In this document: positions 36,587-45,568 of the stretch, piece after piece
Layout: each line of letters starts with the position of its first letter
How positions within the stretch are numbered: position 1 is the stretch's first letter
NCBI GenBank assembly: GCA_002878375.1
Contig: NIRF01000004.1
Span: forward strand, 62,001 to 126,000
Source of the DNA: Dictyoglomus sp. NZ13-RE01
Lineage (GTDB): Bacteria; Dictyoglomota; Dictyoglomia; Dictyoglomales; Dictyoglomaceae
Direction: 5' to 3'
DNA: 64,000 nt
Notes under the pieces: model-generated
What the model saw: the letters and a program-made list of their open reading frames with translations, nothing else
What the model was told of the DNA's origin: nothing
Databases searched by the model: none
Made by a program: the position numbers and the translations under genes

Positions 36587-38470
36587 ATGCCAAAAAATTT
36601 TTGCAAAAAATTATTAATCACTATTGTTATGCCATTAATTTTTGGTATAATACTCTCAATTATGCCTGGTATTTCAGAAGAGAGAGTTATTGTTAATCCC
36701 ATAAAAAATTTGCCTCCAGACTTCATAAGAGGCATGGATGTATCAATGTTATATGAGATCGAAGCTCATGGTGGTAAATTCTATGATAATGGTGTAGAAA
36801 AAGATGCATTGCAAATTTTAAAAGATCACGGAGTAAACTGGATCAGACTTCGAATATGGAACGATCCTAAAGATGAAAAGGGAAATCCACTTGGTGGAGG
36901 AAACTGTGATTATATAAAGATGACTGAAATCGCCAAAAGAGCAAAAGCATTGGGAATGAAGGTACTCATTGACTTCCATTATAGTGATTGGTGGGCTGAT
37001 CCTGGAAAACAAAACAAACCAAAAGAATGGGCAAACCTAAAAGGTTCTGCTTTAACAAAAGCTGTTTCAGATTTCACCTATAAAGTTCTAAAATACATGA
37101 AGGATAACAAAGCTCTTCCTGATATGGTTCAAATTGGGAATGAAGTTAACAATGGATTTTTATGGTCTGATGGAAAATTAATAGGAGAAAATGTAGGAGG
37201 CTTTGATGAATTCATTAAACTCTTTAATGCAGGAGCAAGTGCAGTAAGAAGGATAGATAAAAATATTAAAGTTGCAATACATTTAGCAGAGGGTGGAAAT
37301 AATGCGCTATTCAAGTGGTTCTTTGGGAACATTATGAGTAGAAAAAATAAATTAGATTTTGATGTAATTGGAGTTTCTTACTATCCTTATTGGCATGGTA
37401 CCCTTGAAGAGCTAAGAACAAATCTAAATGACATTGCTCAATGGTTAGGAAAAGAAATTGCTATTTTTGAAACGGCTTACCCTTGGACCTTACAAGATGC
37501 AGATGGACATTCCAATATATTTGGTCCTGGGATGGAAGAGCAAGGAGGATATAAAGCTACAATCCAAGGACAGGCTTTAGCAATAAGAGACATTATGGAA
37601 GTAGTATCTCAGATACCAAATAATAAAGGCTTAGGCATATTTTATTGGGAGGGTTGTTGGATTCCTGTGAAAGGAGCAGGATGGAAAACAGGTGAAGGAA
37701 ATCCATGGGAAAATCAAGCCCTTTTTGATTTTAATGGAAATGCCTTACCCTCCCTTGATGTATTTAATCTTGTATATGGTAGTAGTTATTATAAGCCTGA
37801 GTTTAAAGAAGTTTTGTCTTCTATAAATATTAAGGTCTCTACAGGAGAAATACCAAAACTTCCTAATAAGGTAAAAGTCCTCTTTAGTGATGACTCTATT
37901 AGATCCTTGGAAGTTAAGTGGGAAGAGATAAAAAGTGAGCTTCTTTCAACTCCTGGAAATTTCAAGTTAAAAGGGACTATTGAAGGAATAAATGCCAATA
38001 TTTATGCAGATATTACCGTTATTGGGGAAAAGAACTATATCCAAAATCCAAGTTTTGAATCAGGAAGTCTTGAGCCTTGGAAAGTAATTGGCGATGTATC
38101 CGCCGTTAAAGTAGCAAAGGCAAGTCCTCCTCAAAATGCAAAATCTGGGGATTTTGCTTTAAACTACTGGTTAGATAAACCTTTCAAATTTGAGCTTTAC
38201 CAGATAGTGAAAGGCTTAAAACCTGGAAAATATAGAGTAAGCTTATGGATACAAGGGGGAGGAGGAGAAAACTTAGTACAACTTAAAGTAAGTGGATATG
38301 GTGGAGAAGACAAAGCTGTCAACATAGTTAATACAGGATGGCTAAAATGGAGTAATCCCACAATTAAAAATATTGACGTGACCACAGGAGAAATAAGGAT
38401 TAGTTTAATAATAGATGGAAATACTGGAAACTGGGCATGGGTGGACGACTTCGAACTAAAGGAAGAGTAA
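36587..38470 (+). CDS. Secreted GH53 endo-beta-1,4-galactanase with Ig-like and carbohydrate-binding domains
   Basis: The 627-aa enzyme starts with a signal peptide (KNFCKKLLITIVMPLIFGII). The GH53 domain (about 42-400) has the acid/base Glu186 in IGNEVNNG and the nucleophile Glu295 in IFETAYPW. A bacterial Ig-like linker (about 415-490) and a CBM61-like galactan-binding domain (about 495-625) follow. It cuts beta-1,4-galactan, a pectin side chain, outside the cell. ATG at 36587 has AAAGGT upstream; the ATG at 36563 has no SD and gives an odd extension of the signal. Confidence 0.93.
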   Translation: MPKNFCKKLLITIVMPLIFGIILSIMPGISEERVIVNPIKNLPPDFIRGMDVSMLYEIEAHGGKFYDNGVEKDALQILKDHGVNWIRLRIWNDPKDEKGNPLGGGNCDYIKMTEIAKRAKALGMKVLIDFHYSDWWADPGKQNKPKEWANLKGSALTKAVSDFTYKVLKYMKDNKALPDMVQIGNEVNNGFLWSDGKLIGENVGGFDEFIKLFNAGASAVRRIDKNIKVAIHLAEGGNNALFKWFFGNIMSRKNKLDFDVIGVSYYPYWHGTLEELRTNLNDIAQWLGKEIAIFETAYPWTLQDADGHSNIFGPGMEEQGGYKATIQGQALAIRDIMEVVSQIPNNKGLGIFYWEGCWIPVKGAGWKTGEGNPWENQALFDFNGNALPSLDVFNLVYGSSYYKPEFKEVLSSINIKVSTGEIPKLPNKVKVLFSDDSIRSLEVKWEEIKSELLSTPGNFKLKGTIEGINANIYADITVIGEKNYIQNPSFESGSLEPWKVIGDVSAVKVAKASPPQNAKSGDFALNYWLDKPFKFELYQIVKGLKPGKYRVSLWIQGGGGENLVQLKVSGYGGEDKAVNIVNTGWLKWSNPTIKNIDVTTGEIRISLIIDGNTGNWAWVDDFELKEE

Positions 38471-39240
38471 TAAGAAAGATAAATTTTTTTAATAGAACAC
38501 TATGGCAAATAATTAGTACCTTAGTCATAAATTCATATTATCTGGCGCCAATAGGGAAGTATATTCCAATTCCTGTTCTTAATTGTTATTCCTGTCCTTT
38601 AGCAAATTTTGCCTGCCCTATTGGCACCCTTCAACATTTTATTGTAATAAGAGAATTTCCATTTTTACTTATTGGGATTCTGATCCTTGGGGGAGTATTA
38701 TTAGGAAGGTATTTTTGTGGCTGGATATGTCCTTTTGGCTTTTTTCAAGATCTATTATACAAAATTCCAAGTAAAAAAATTGTTATAAGCAATAAATTTG
38801 CTTTTGTAAGATGGATAATTCTAATTGTTTTAGTAATTTTAGTACCATATTTTACCTTAGAACCGTGGTTCTGCAAGCTTTGTCCAGCAGGTACGTTAGA
38901 AGCTGGAATTCCACAAATACTACTAAATGCAAGCCTCAGAAGTTTGGTGGGCACATTATTTGCTTTTAAAGTTTTTCTATTATTACTACTAATCCTGTCA
39001 AGCATATTTATATCAAGACCCTTTTGTAGATTTATATGTCCATTAGGGACAATCCTTTCTATTTTCAATAAGATTTCCTTTTATCATTTAGAAATAAAGC
39101 CTACTTGTCCCAAGTGTGGACTTTGCAAATCAAAATGCCCTATAAATATTGAGGTTTATAAAACCCCAAATTCGCCTGACTGCATACGCTGTCTCGAGTG
39201 TAGAGACTGTGGCAAAGTAGACTGGAAGTTTAAATCCTAA
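38437..39240 (+). CDS. NapH-like membrane 4Fe-4S polyferredoxin
   Basis: The 267-aa protein has about five membrane helices and NapH/CcoG-type cysteine motifs at membrane edges: GWICPFGFFQD, FCKLCPAG and FCRFICPLGT. Two ferredoxin-type clusters end it: CPKCGLCKSKCP and CIRCLECRDC. It should pass electrons through or along the membrane. The start lies 34 bases inside the galactanase gene, with only a weak SD, so it may be coupled. Why it follows a galactanase is not clear. Confidence 0.8.
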   Translation: MGGRLRTKGRVIRKINFFNRTLWQIISTLVINSYYLAPIGKYIPIPVLNCYSCPLANFACPIGTLQHFIVIREFPFLLIGILILGGVLLGRYFCGWICPFGFFQDLLYKIPSKKIVISNKFAFVRWIILIVLVILVPYFTLEPWFCKLCPAGTLEAGIPQILLNASLRSLVGTLFAFKVFLLLLLILSSIFISRPFCRFICPLGTILSIFNKISFYHLEIKPTCPKCGLCKSKCPINIEVYKTPNSPDCIRCLECRDCGKVDWKFKS

Positions 39241-39267
39241 AGAGAGGGGATGAATCCCCTCTCTTTT
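39239..39267 (+). terminator. Terminator of the uronate/galactan operon
   Basis: AAAGAGAGGGGA and its complement make a 12-base-pair stem with a four-base loop (TGAA), ending in TTTT, starting at the stop codon of the polyferredoxin gene. Confidence 0.85.
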
Positions 39268-39318
39268 ATAGATAACCCCTAAGGGGGATTTTATCTAATC
39301 TTTAGATGAAAAATTTTT

Positions 39319-40512
39319 CTATTTTATTTCATAGACCAAAATCTTATATCCATCCCCACCCATTACTAACAATATGAGATACCTGTTATCATAAGTCCAT
39401 TCCATTTTTTCTAAGAAATATTCATTATCTAAGCTTATATTTCTTCTCTGCTCCTTCATTAAAGAACGGATAACAATCTCTTTTGTGGGAGCAAGAAAAT
39501 GCTCACCTAAGGAATAAACTAAAAACTTTTCATCAAAAGAAAAAACTGGGTGAGAGCCCCTGACATTTAATATTAACCTTTTATCATTTATGGTAAAAAT
39601 ATTAATTTCACTATTTTCCTCAATAGCAATGAGGTTTTCCAAAGGACTTATAACAGGATTACCAATTGCAGGAAAAGAAGCAATCTCTTTAAGGTTAGAT
39701 AAATCAATAAGCACAACTTCTTCTTTTCCATCTAAGGAAAAAACAAAGTATTTATCATTTTTGGAGAGATTATAAGCAATAATTCTATCCTTTTCATAGA
39801 AATATTTCAAATCTTTACCACTTCTTAAATCCTTTATTATTAAAGCATAACTCTTTTTATTACTTGCCATAATAGGGTTTATGATAAAAAGATATTGATC
39901 TTTACCACTCATCAAGAAGTCGAACTCTGAATAATCCTTTTTAGTACTAATAGTGTATAATCTCTCCATCTTAGGATAGGTTATCACATTGTACTCATAC
40001 CACTCATCTAACAAAAGAAACCCTCCTAATAGGTAATTCATTATATGTACCTTTTCAATGAGAAAATTTCCTGAAGGAGAAATAATAATATCTTCTATAC
40101 TTTCTATCTTCTCTGTAAATACATAGCTTTTTGTATTTACCACATTCTCTTTGTTATAAGGTAAAGGAGAAACAGTTTTCTTTGTAATGTTATAAATTAA
40201 TGCATAAGGTTCGTTATTTACCACAAAAATTCTTTCAGGATCTAAAAAATGAAAATTTGTTATGGATATATTATCAGCATCTTTAGCCTTTTCGGATCTA
40301 ACCTTTAACCTAACTAATTCCTTATTATCTTTTAAAGATACTAAAACAAGAGTGTCTTTCTGAGAAAAAGCTAATACGCTACCCAAAATTTCAAAAAAGT
40401 TTACGGAGTCACTTCCTATTTTAATAGTCTTTATAAAGTTAATGCCAAATTCTTGTGAAAAAGAAAGGGAACAAAATAGCATGAAGAAAGTAAATACCCA
40501 AAATCTTTTCAT
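39319..40512 (-). CDS. Secreted beta-propeller-like protein of unknown function
   Basis: The 397-aa protein begins with a signal peptide (KRFWVFTFFMLFCSLSFSQ). The rest is beta-rich, with repeated blade-like phrases such as ISPSGNFLIEK, SKNDKYFVFSLDGKEEVVLIDL, FDEKFLVYSLGE and YDNRYLILLVMGGDGYKILVYE, like TolB/WD40-type propellers. Probably periplasmic or surface bound. It follows the two ABC exporter genes after 33 bases, with AAAGGAGAA upstream, so it may take part in the export function. Not recognised. Confidence 0.75.
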   Translation of the reverse strand: MKRFWVFTFFMLFCSLSFSQEFGINFIKTIKIGSDSVNFFEILGSVLAFSQKDTLVLVSLKDNKELVRLKVRSEKAKDADNISITNFHFLDPERIFVVNNEPYALIYNITKKTVSPLPYNKENVVNTKSYVFTEKIESIEDIIISPSGNFLIEKVHIMNYLLGGFLLLDEWYEYNVITYPKMERLYTISTKKDYSEFDFLMSGKDQYLFIINPIMASNKKSYALIIKDLRSGKDLKYFYEKDRIIAYNLSKNDKYFVFSLDGKEEVVLIDLSNLKEIASFPAIGNPVISPLENLIAIEENSEINIFTINDKRLILNVRGSHPVFSFDEKFLVYSLGEHFLAPTKEIVIRSLMKEQRRNISLDNEYFLEKMEWTYDNRYLILLVMGGDGYKILVYEIK

Positions 40513-40545
40513 TATTCATTCTCCTTTACCCACTATTTATAAATA

Positions 40546-42513
40546 TTATACTTTCACATTTAAATTTTGTAATTGGTATAAATGATAATAGAGTCCCTTT
40601 TGCCTGATGAGTTCCTGATGATTTCCTTTTTCTACAATTTTCCCTTTATGAAGTACATATATTGTATCAACATTTTTAATAGTAGATAGTCTGTGAGCAA
40701 TTATGATACTAGTCCTTCCACGTATTAACTTTTCTAAAGCATCCTGAATTAGTCTTTCTGTTTCTGTATCAATGTTTGCTGTTGCCTCATCCAGTATTAA
40801 AATTTTTGGATCAAAAACCAAAGCTCTTGCAAAAGCAATAAGCTGTCTTTGACCTGCAGATAAAGTAGCTCCTCTCTCCTGTACAGGTGTTTTATATCCT
40901 TGAGGTAGCTTAAGAATGAAATCTTCTGCATTTACTAATCTTGCAGACTCCCTTACCTTCTCCTCAGGTATATCATCTCTATTTAGTCTAATATTGTGAA
41001 GAATATCCGTAGCAAAGAGATGCACATCCTGAAGAACAATACTTATATTTTTGCGTAGATCCTCCAAACTTAAATCTTTAATATTTATGTCATCAATCAA
41101 TATCTCTCCTTTTTGAATATCATAAAACCTTGTTATCAAGTTTATTATAGATGTTTTACCTGCTCCAGTGTGTCCCACAAAAGCCACCTTTTCTCCAGGC
41201 TCAATAACAAAAGAAATATCCTTCAAAACCCACTCTTTATCATATGCAAACCACACATTCCTAAATTCTACCTTTCCTTTTACCTTATTCAATCTAATAG
41301 GATTTTTAGGAGATTTTATCGTTATTGGCTCATCTAAAAGCATAAATATCCTTTCTGAAGATGCCATAGCATTTTGTAATATATCATACTTTTCTGCTAA
41401 ATCCTGAATAGGTCTAAAAAATGTATCTAAATAAGAGATAAACAAGAAAAGCATACCAAAACTGATCTCATTCCTTAATATCTGCAGACCACCTGAATAT
41501 ATCAAAAATGCAGTAACAAAACTACCTAAAGCACTTACTAAAGGACGAAAAACAGCATTTACAAAAATAAACCTTAATTGTGCTCCTAATAAAGCATTAT
41601 TTATAACCCTAAATTCCTTTTCATTTTCTAACTCTCTGGAAAAAAGCTGAGTGATTTTTATTCCTGATATATGCTCCGCAAGATATGCATTAATCCTTGC
41701 CAACTGAATTCTAAAATCTCTATAAGCTTTTCTGGCATACTTTCTAAAAATAAAGCTCATATATCCCACTATAGGAAGAGATAAAACTACAATAGATGCA
41801 AGCTTCCAATTTAATATAAACATAAAAATGGATAGCCCTAAAATAAGAAATACATCTACAACCACACTGGTTATAACAGAATTGTACATCTCCTGAAGAG
41901 TCTCAGGATCATTAGCAATTCTTGTGACAATCCTTCCTACAGGATTTCTATCAAAAAAACTTACAGGAAGCCTTAGAACATGTGAGAATATGTCTTTTCT
42001 AAGATCATAAATAATTTTCTGAGAGGTTAACTGGAGTATATAAACCTGAATATAAGTTAAAAGAAAAATTAGTATTATTACAAGAAAGTATAAAAGGGCA
42101 GATTTTTTTAAATAGTTAAAGTCCCATGCCCTTAATATTTTTCTATCCCTATATGACATTTTGTTTAGATCCTTTTCAAGAATATAAAAATCTTTATCTA
42201 ATCTCTTTATAGGATAATTCCTTACTAAGTAATCCCAGTCTTTATTACTAATAAAAGATCTTCTATTTCCATTAATGATATAAACCTTTTCCTCTTTGCC
42301 ATTTAAATTAATGGTTACAAAGGGATTTATACTATTATCAATAGCACCCTTCACTATATAAGGATTAATTAATTTTAATAGAGTTAGAATTAATATAAGA
42401 ATGAGAGCAAAAATTATACCTTTAAAATGAGGCTTTGCGTATCTTAAGAGTCTCCTCATTAAACGTGCATCATAAGCCTTACCCAATATTTCCTGCTCAT
42501 CCAAGTAATTCAT
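40546..42513 (-). CDS. ABC exporter, canonical ATPase half of a heterodimer
   Basis: The 655-aa membrane/ATPase fusion has Walker A GHTGAGKTS, signature LSAGQRQ (LSGGQ is canonical), Walker B ILILDEATANID with the catalytic Glu, and switch His in IIIAHRLS. Compared with ordinary exporters it has about 75 extra residues between helices 1 and 2 (about 62-138), facing outside. With the 585-aa partner it matches the TM287/288-type heterodimeric multidrug or lipid exporter. Its ATG overlaps the partner's stop by four bases. Confidence 0.92.
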   Translation of the reverse strand: MNYLDEQEILGKAYDARLMRRLLRYAKPHFKGIIFALILILILTLLKLINPYIVKGAIDNSINPFVTINLNGKEEKVYIINGNRRSFISNKDWDYLVRNYPIKRLDKDFYILEKDLNKMSYRDRKILRAWDFNYLKKSALLYFLVIILIFLLTYIQVYILQLTSQKIIYDLRKDIFSHVLRLPVSFFDRNPVGRIVTRIANDPETLQEMYNSVITSVVVDVFLILGLSIFMFILNWKLASIVVLSLPIVGYMSFIFRKYARKAYRDFRIQLARINAYLAEHISGIKITQLFSRELENEKEFRVINNALLGAQLRFIFVNAVFRPLVSALGSFVTAFLIYSGGLQILRNEISFGMLFLFISYLDTFFRPIQDLAEKYDILQNAMASSERIFMLLDEPITIKSPKNPIRLNKVKGKVEFRNVWFAYDKEWVLKDISFVIEPGEKVAFVGHTGAGKTSIINLITRFYDIQKGEILIDDINIKDLSLEDLRKNISIVLQDVHLFATDILHNIRLNRDDIPEEKVRESARLVNAEDFILKLPQGYKTPVQERGATLSAGQRQLIAFARALVFDPKILILDEATANIDTETERLIQDALEKLIRGRTSIIIAHRLSTIKNVDTIYVLHKGKIVEKGNHQELIRQKGLYYHLYQLQNLNVKV

Positions 42514-44267
42514 TGAAAGTCTTCCTCCAATCTCGATTCCAATCTTTGCTCTTCATATAATTTGGCATAAAATCCACCAATTTTCATTAGCTTCTCATGA
42601 TTTCCTCTCTCAATTATTCTTCCTTCTTTTAAAACCAAAATCTCATCAGCATCCTGAATAACAGAGAGCCTTTGGGCAATGATAATTAAAGTTTTGTCTT
42701 TTCTAATATCTCTTAAGTTTGCCAGAATCCTTTTCTCTGTATGAGCATCCACAGCAGATAAAGCATCATCTAAAATCAATATGGATGGATTTAATGCCAA
42801 AGCTCTTGCCAAAGAAATTCTTTGTTTTTGACCTCCTGATAGTGTAATTCCTCTTTCACCCACCATGGTTTCTAATCCCTGAGGGAAATCTTTTAGATCA
42901 TCATCCAAAGCTACTATCTCAATCAATTTTTTTATTTCCTCATCAGATATATTTGGATTCCCAAAACGTATATTATTAGCAATAGTATCAGAAAATAGAA
43001 AACTGTCTTGGGGAACAAAACCTATACTTTTTCTAAGACAACTCAAAGACAATTTTTTTATAGGTATGTCATCAATATAAATCTCTCCCTTTTGTATATC
43101 AAATAGACGAGGAATTAAATTAACAATGGTAGTTTTTCCAGAACCTACAGGACCTGTTATACCTAAAATTTTGCCAGGATAAACTTCAAAATTTATGTCC
43201 TCTAATACCCATCTATTACTACCATGATATTTAAAGTAAACATGCTCAAATTTTATTTCTCCAATTATTTTTTCCTTATAAATAGAATCCTTGCTATCTC
43301 TAATCTCAGGTATCTCATCTAAAACTTCACTTATACGCTCTAAGGAAGCTCTTCCTCTTTGTAATGTATTGACTACTTGCCCTATTGCCATCATAGGCCA
43401 TATAAGAAGCCCTATGTATCCATTAAAGGCAATAAAATCTCCTAAAGTAATATCACCTGAAAAAACAGCCATTCCTCCAAAATAGAATATGATAAGTACA
43501 CATAAACCTGCCAAGAACTCTATAGATGGATACATAAACCCCCAAACTCTAACTAATCTAATATTTTTCTCCAATAAATCCTTAGCTTTATTTAGAAAAT
43601 TTTTCAATTCTCCTTCTTCTTGCACATAAGCTTTTACAACTCTTATACCTGCCACTGTTTCTTCCGCCTTATCTGTTAATATAGCAAAACTTTCTTGAAC
43701 ATCTTTAAACCTTTGATGAGTTATTCTACCAAAAAAGCTCATAGAGAAGGTAATGAGGGGAAGAATTAAAGCTAAGTATAATGTAAGTTTTACATTAATA
43801 CTAAATAGAAAAAATAAGCTGATTATACCCATAAATAAGGAATCAAAAAACATTACTACTCCAAAACCAAACATTTCTCTAACTGCATTGAGATCGTTTG
43901 TAGCTAAAGCCATAAGTTCTCCTGTTTTGTGGTAATTAAAATAATTCACAGATAATTTTTGTAGATGAGAAAAATATTTATCTCTAATCTTAGCTTCTAA
44001 TTTTCTTGAGGTAGGGATTATAGACATCCTCCAAAAGAATCTAAATAAAGCGGTTAATAATGCAAAAAGAATTAGTATAAAAGAATATATGATGATTTCT
44101 TTTACTCCTAATAAACCTTTCCTTAGATTATCAACACCCCATCCTAAAAACCTTGGAGTTATAAGTTGAAAAATATCTGCTAATAAGAGACAGATTATCC
44201 CTCGAGTATAATCCCACTTATGTTCCCACAAAAACTTTTTTATATGTCTCAATAAAGGCTTCTTCAT
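42510..44267 (-). CDS. ABC exporter, degenerate-site half of a heterodimer
   Basis: The 585-aa protein has six membrane helices, Walker A GPVGSGKTT and an intact signature LSGGQKQ. Walker B ends in LDD (ILILDDALSAVD), so the catalytic Glu is Asp, and the switch His is Gln (IIIAQRLS). This is the usual pattern of the degenerate partner (TM287-like). The substrate is unknown. The ATG has no SD; a TAAAAT ends 11 bases upstream, pointing to a very short leader. First gene of a three-gene unit. Confidence 0.93.
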   Translation of the reverse strand: MKKPLLRHIKKFLWEHKWDYTRGIICLLLADIFQLITPRFLGWGVDNLRKGLLGVKEIIIYSFILILFALLTALFRFFWRMSIIPTSRKLEAKIRDKYFSHLQKLSVNYFNYHKTGELMALATNDLNAVREMFGFGVVMFFDSLFMGIISLFFLFSINVKLTLYLALILPLITFSMSFFGRITHQRFKDVQESFAILTDKAEETVAGIRVVKAYVQEEGELKNFLNKAKDLLEKNIRLVRVWGFMYPSIEFLAGLCVLIIFYFGGMAVFSGDITLGDFIAFNGYIGLLIWPMMAIGQVVNTLQRGRASLERISEVLDEIPEIRDSKDSIYKEKIIGEIKFEHVYFKYHGSNRWVLEDINFEVYPGKILGITGPVGSGKTTIVNLIPRLFDIQKGEIYIDDIPIKKLSLSCLRKSIGFVPQDSFLFSDTIANNIRFGNPNISDEEIKKLIEIVALDDDLKDFPQGLETMVGERGITLSGGQKQRISLARALALNPSILILDDALSAVDAHTEKRILANLRDIRKDKTLIIIAQRLSVIQDADEILVLKEGRIIERGNHEKLMKIGGFYAKLYEEQRLESRLEEDFQ

Positions 44268-44278
44268 ACAATCAAAAA

Positions 44279-44307
44279 ATTTTACAAGATTTTCTTCGTT
44301 ATGAAAA
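44279..44307 (-). promoter_or_regulatory. Near-leaderless promoter of the ABC exporter operon
   Basis: TTTTCA (44302-44307), 17 bases, TAAAAT (44279-44284), then 11 bases to the ATG and no SD. The -35 box touches the terminator of the upstream gene. Confidence 0.45.
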
Positions 44308-44331
44308 GGGAGGGAATTTATTCCCTCCCTT
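44306..44331 (-). terminator. Terminator of the outer-membrane protein gene
   Basis: AAGGGAGGGAA/TTCCCTCCCTT stem with a TTTA loop, followed on the minus strand by TTTTC. It separates this gene from the ABC exporter operon. Confidence 0.75.
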
Positions 44332-44336
44332 AGAAA

Positions 44337-45395
44337 TTAAAATCCTATCTTTCCACTTAAAACTGCAGTAGTTATATTATTCGCCAATACATCATATGCA
44401 ACCCCAGCATCAATTTGCATTAATAGAAGATTAATACCAGCTCCTAAAGTATAGTAAAAGGGATTTAGATTCAAGTCAGTTATTGCTCCAGCCCTTAAGG
44501 ATAGTAAAACAAAAGGAATCTCAACACCAATATGAACTGTCTTCTCTCCCATCTCAGGATACCAAATATCTGCCAAAGCCTTAATTCCCAAAATAGGAAC
44601 TTGTGCCATTACCCCTAATCTATATTCTCTTTCTGGTAAATCTAAATTAAAATCTGTATTTTGGGAACTTGTAGAAAGCCAAGTAGAATATAAATTTTTG
44701 CCCACTAATCCTAATCTTAAAATTGGGGTAATGTTTAATAGAACCCCTGCATCCACTTTTACTCCATACCCAACCTGAGAACTCGTATAGGTTGTTCCAT
44801 TATTATAATCATAGACTTCTTTTTGCCCTCTTATTCCTGCAATATTAATTCCATATCTTAGTTTAGCAAGTCCCAAAGGAAGATTTGCAAGAGAGGATGC
44901 AAAAGTAACATTTAGGGTAGTTTGGTTATTTCCTTCCGCATGAAGGGTTGCAGTTTGTGTTGATTCAATGTTAGCATTAAAATTACCATCAAAATAATTT
45001 GTCATAGCCAAAGAAAAGTTTCTAAACCTTAATCCCCCAGAAATTCCAAGCTTTAAAGTACCATCATATTGTTGTGGAGAAGAAGGAGCTTCACCTTGAG
45101 ACAAGCTTTGGAATAAATCCAAAACCTTTCTCCAATTCTCTAAATTTTGAGGATCTAAAGGAGAAAGACTTATAGATAAATTTCCTCCTAAACCTAATAA
45201 GGAGCTTTTTTCTAATCCTGCAGGATTCCAAAGAAAGGAAAAGCTTGGATCTGATAGAGCGGTAACAGCCCCTCCAAGACCAAGAGCCCTGGAATCAAAA
45301 AGAAGTTCAGGAGAAAGATTTGGAACAATATTAGAGGCAAAAGATACTGAGAATAAAAATATTGTAACTAAGGCAAAAAGTTTGATAAGCCTCAT
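44337..45395 (-). CDS. Outer-membrane beta-barrel protein, PorV/UPF0164-like
   Basis: The 352-aa protein has a signal peptide (RLIKLFALVTIFLFSVSFAS), then the conserved start ALGLGGAVTALSDPSFSFLWNPAGL, as in PorV/FadL-like barrels, and alternating beta strands to a C-terminal aromatic residue (SGKIGF). It is expected in the outer membrane; transport or assembly roles are possible. AAGGAGGTATCAAA precedes ATG. A CRP-type palindrome lies at about -41.5 of its predicted promoter. The sequences at 49426 and 52365 are of the same broad type. Confidence 0.8.
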   Translation of the reverse strand: MRLIKLFALVTIFLFSVSFASNIVPNLSPELLFDSRALGLGGAVTALSDPSFSFLWNPAGLEKSSLLGLGGNLSISLSPLDPQNLENWRKVLDLFQSLSQGEAPSSPQQYDGTLKLGISGGLRFRNFSLAMTNYFDGNFNANIESTQTATLHAEGNNQTTLNVTFASSLANLPLGLAKLRYGINIAGIRGQKEVYDYNNGTTYTSSQVGYGVKVDAGVLLNITPILRLGLVGKNLYSTWLSTSSQNTDFNLDLPEREYRLGVMAQVPILGIKALADIWYPEMGEKTVHIGVEIPFVLLSLRAGAITDLNLNPFYYTLGAGINLLLMQIDAGVAYDVLANNITTAVLSGKIGF

Positions 45396-45431
45396 TTTGA
45401 TACCTCCTTTTTAATTTATTATTTTATTACT

Positions 45432-45437
45432 ATTTTA
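45432..45437 (-). promoter_or_regulatory. -10 box for the outer-membrane protein gene
   Basis: TAAAAT on the minus strand; the predicted start is near 45425, with the centre of the TGTGAT...ATCACA palindrome 41.5 bases upstream, the class II activator position. Confidence 0.4.
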
Positions 45438-45458
45438 CTACTATATTATGTATTTTGC

Positions 45459-45474
45459 TGTGATTAATATCACA
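45459..45474. promoter_or_regulatory. CRP-type operator between outer-membrane protein gene and pduL
   Basis: TGTGATTAATATCACA fits the CRP consensus TGTGAT-N4-ATCACA exactly. It lies between divergent genes; it is well placed to activate the minus-strand gene and could also act on pduL from about -55 to -60. Confidence 0.6.
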
Positions 45475-45568
45475 AAAATTAAGAATAAACAAATTTGGAA
45501 AAAAGTGGTAAAATATACATGGATAAATTTTTTAATAGAATGTAAAAATCTCAAGGAGGAGTTTGAAA

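Noticed and set aside
45459-45474. Rex (TTGTGA...TCACAA) operator instead of CRP type
   Set aside because: The outer base is C rather than T and the inner AT/AT matches TGTGAT...ATCACA better. Rex cannot be fully excluded.
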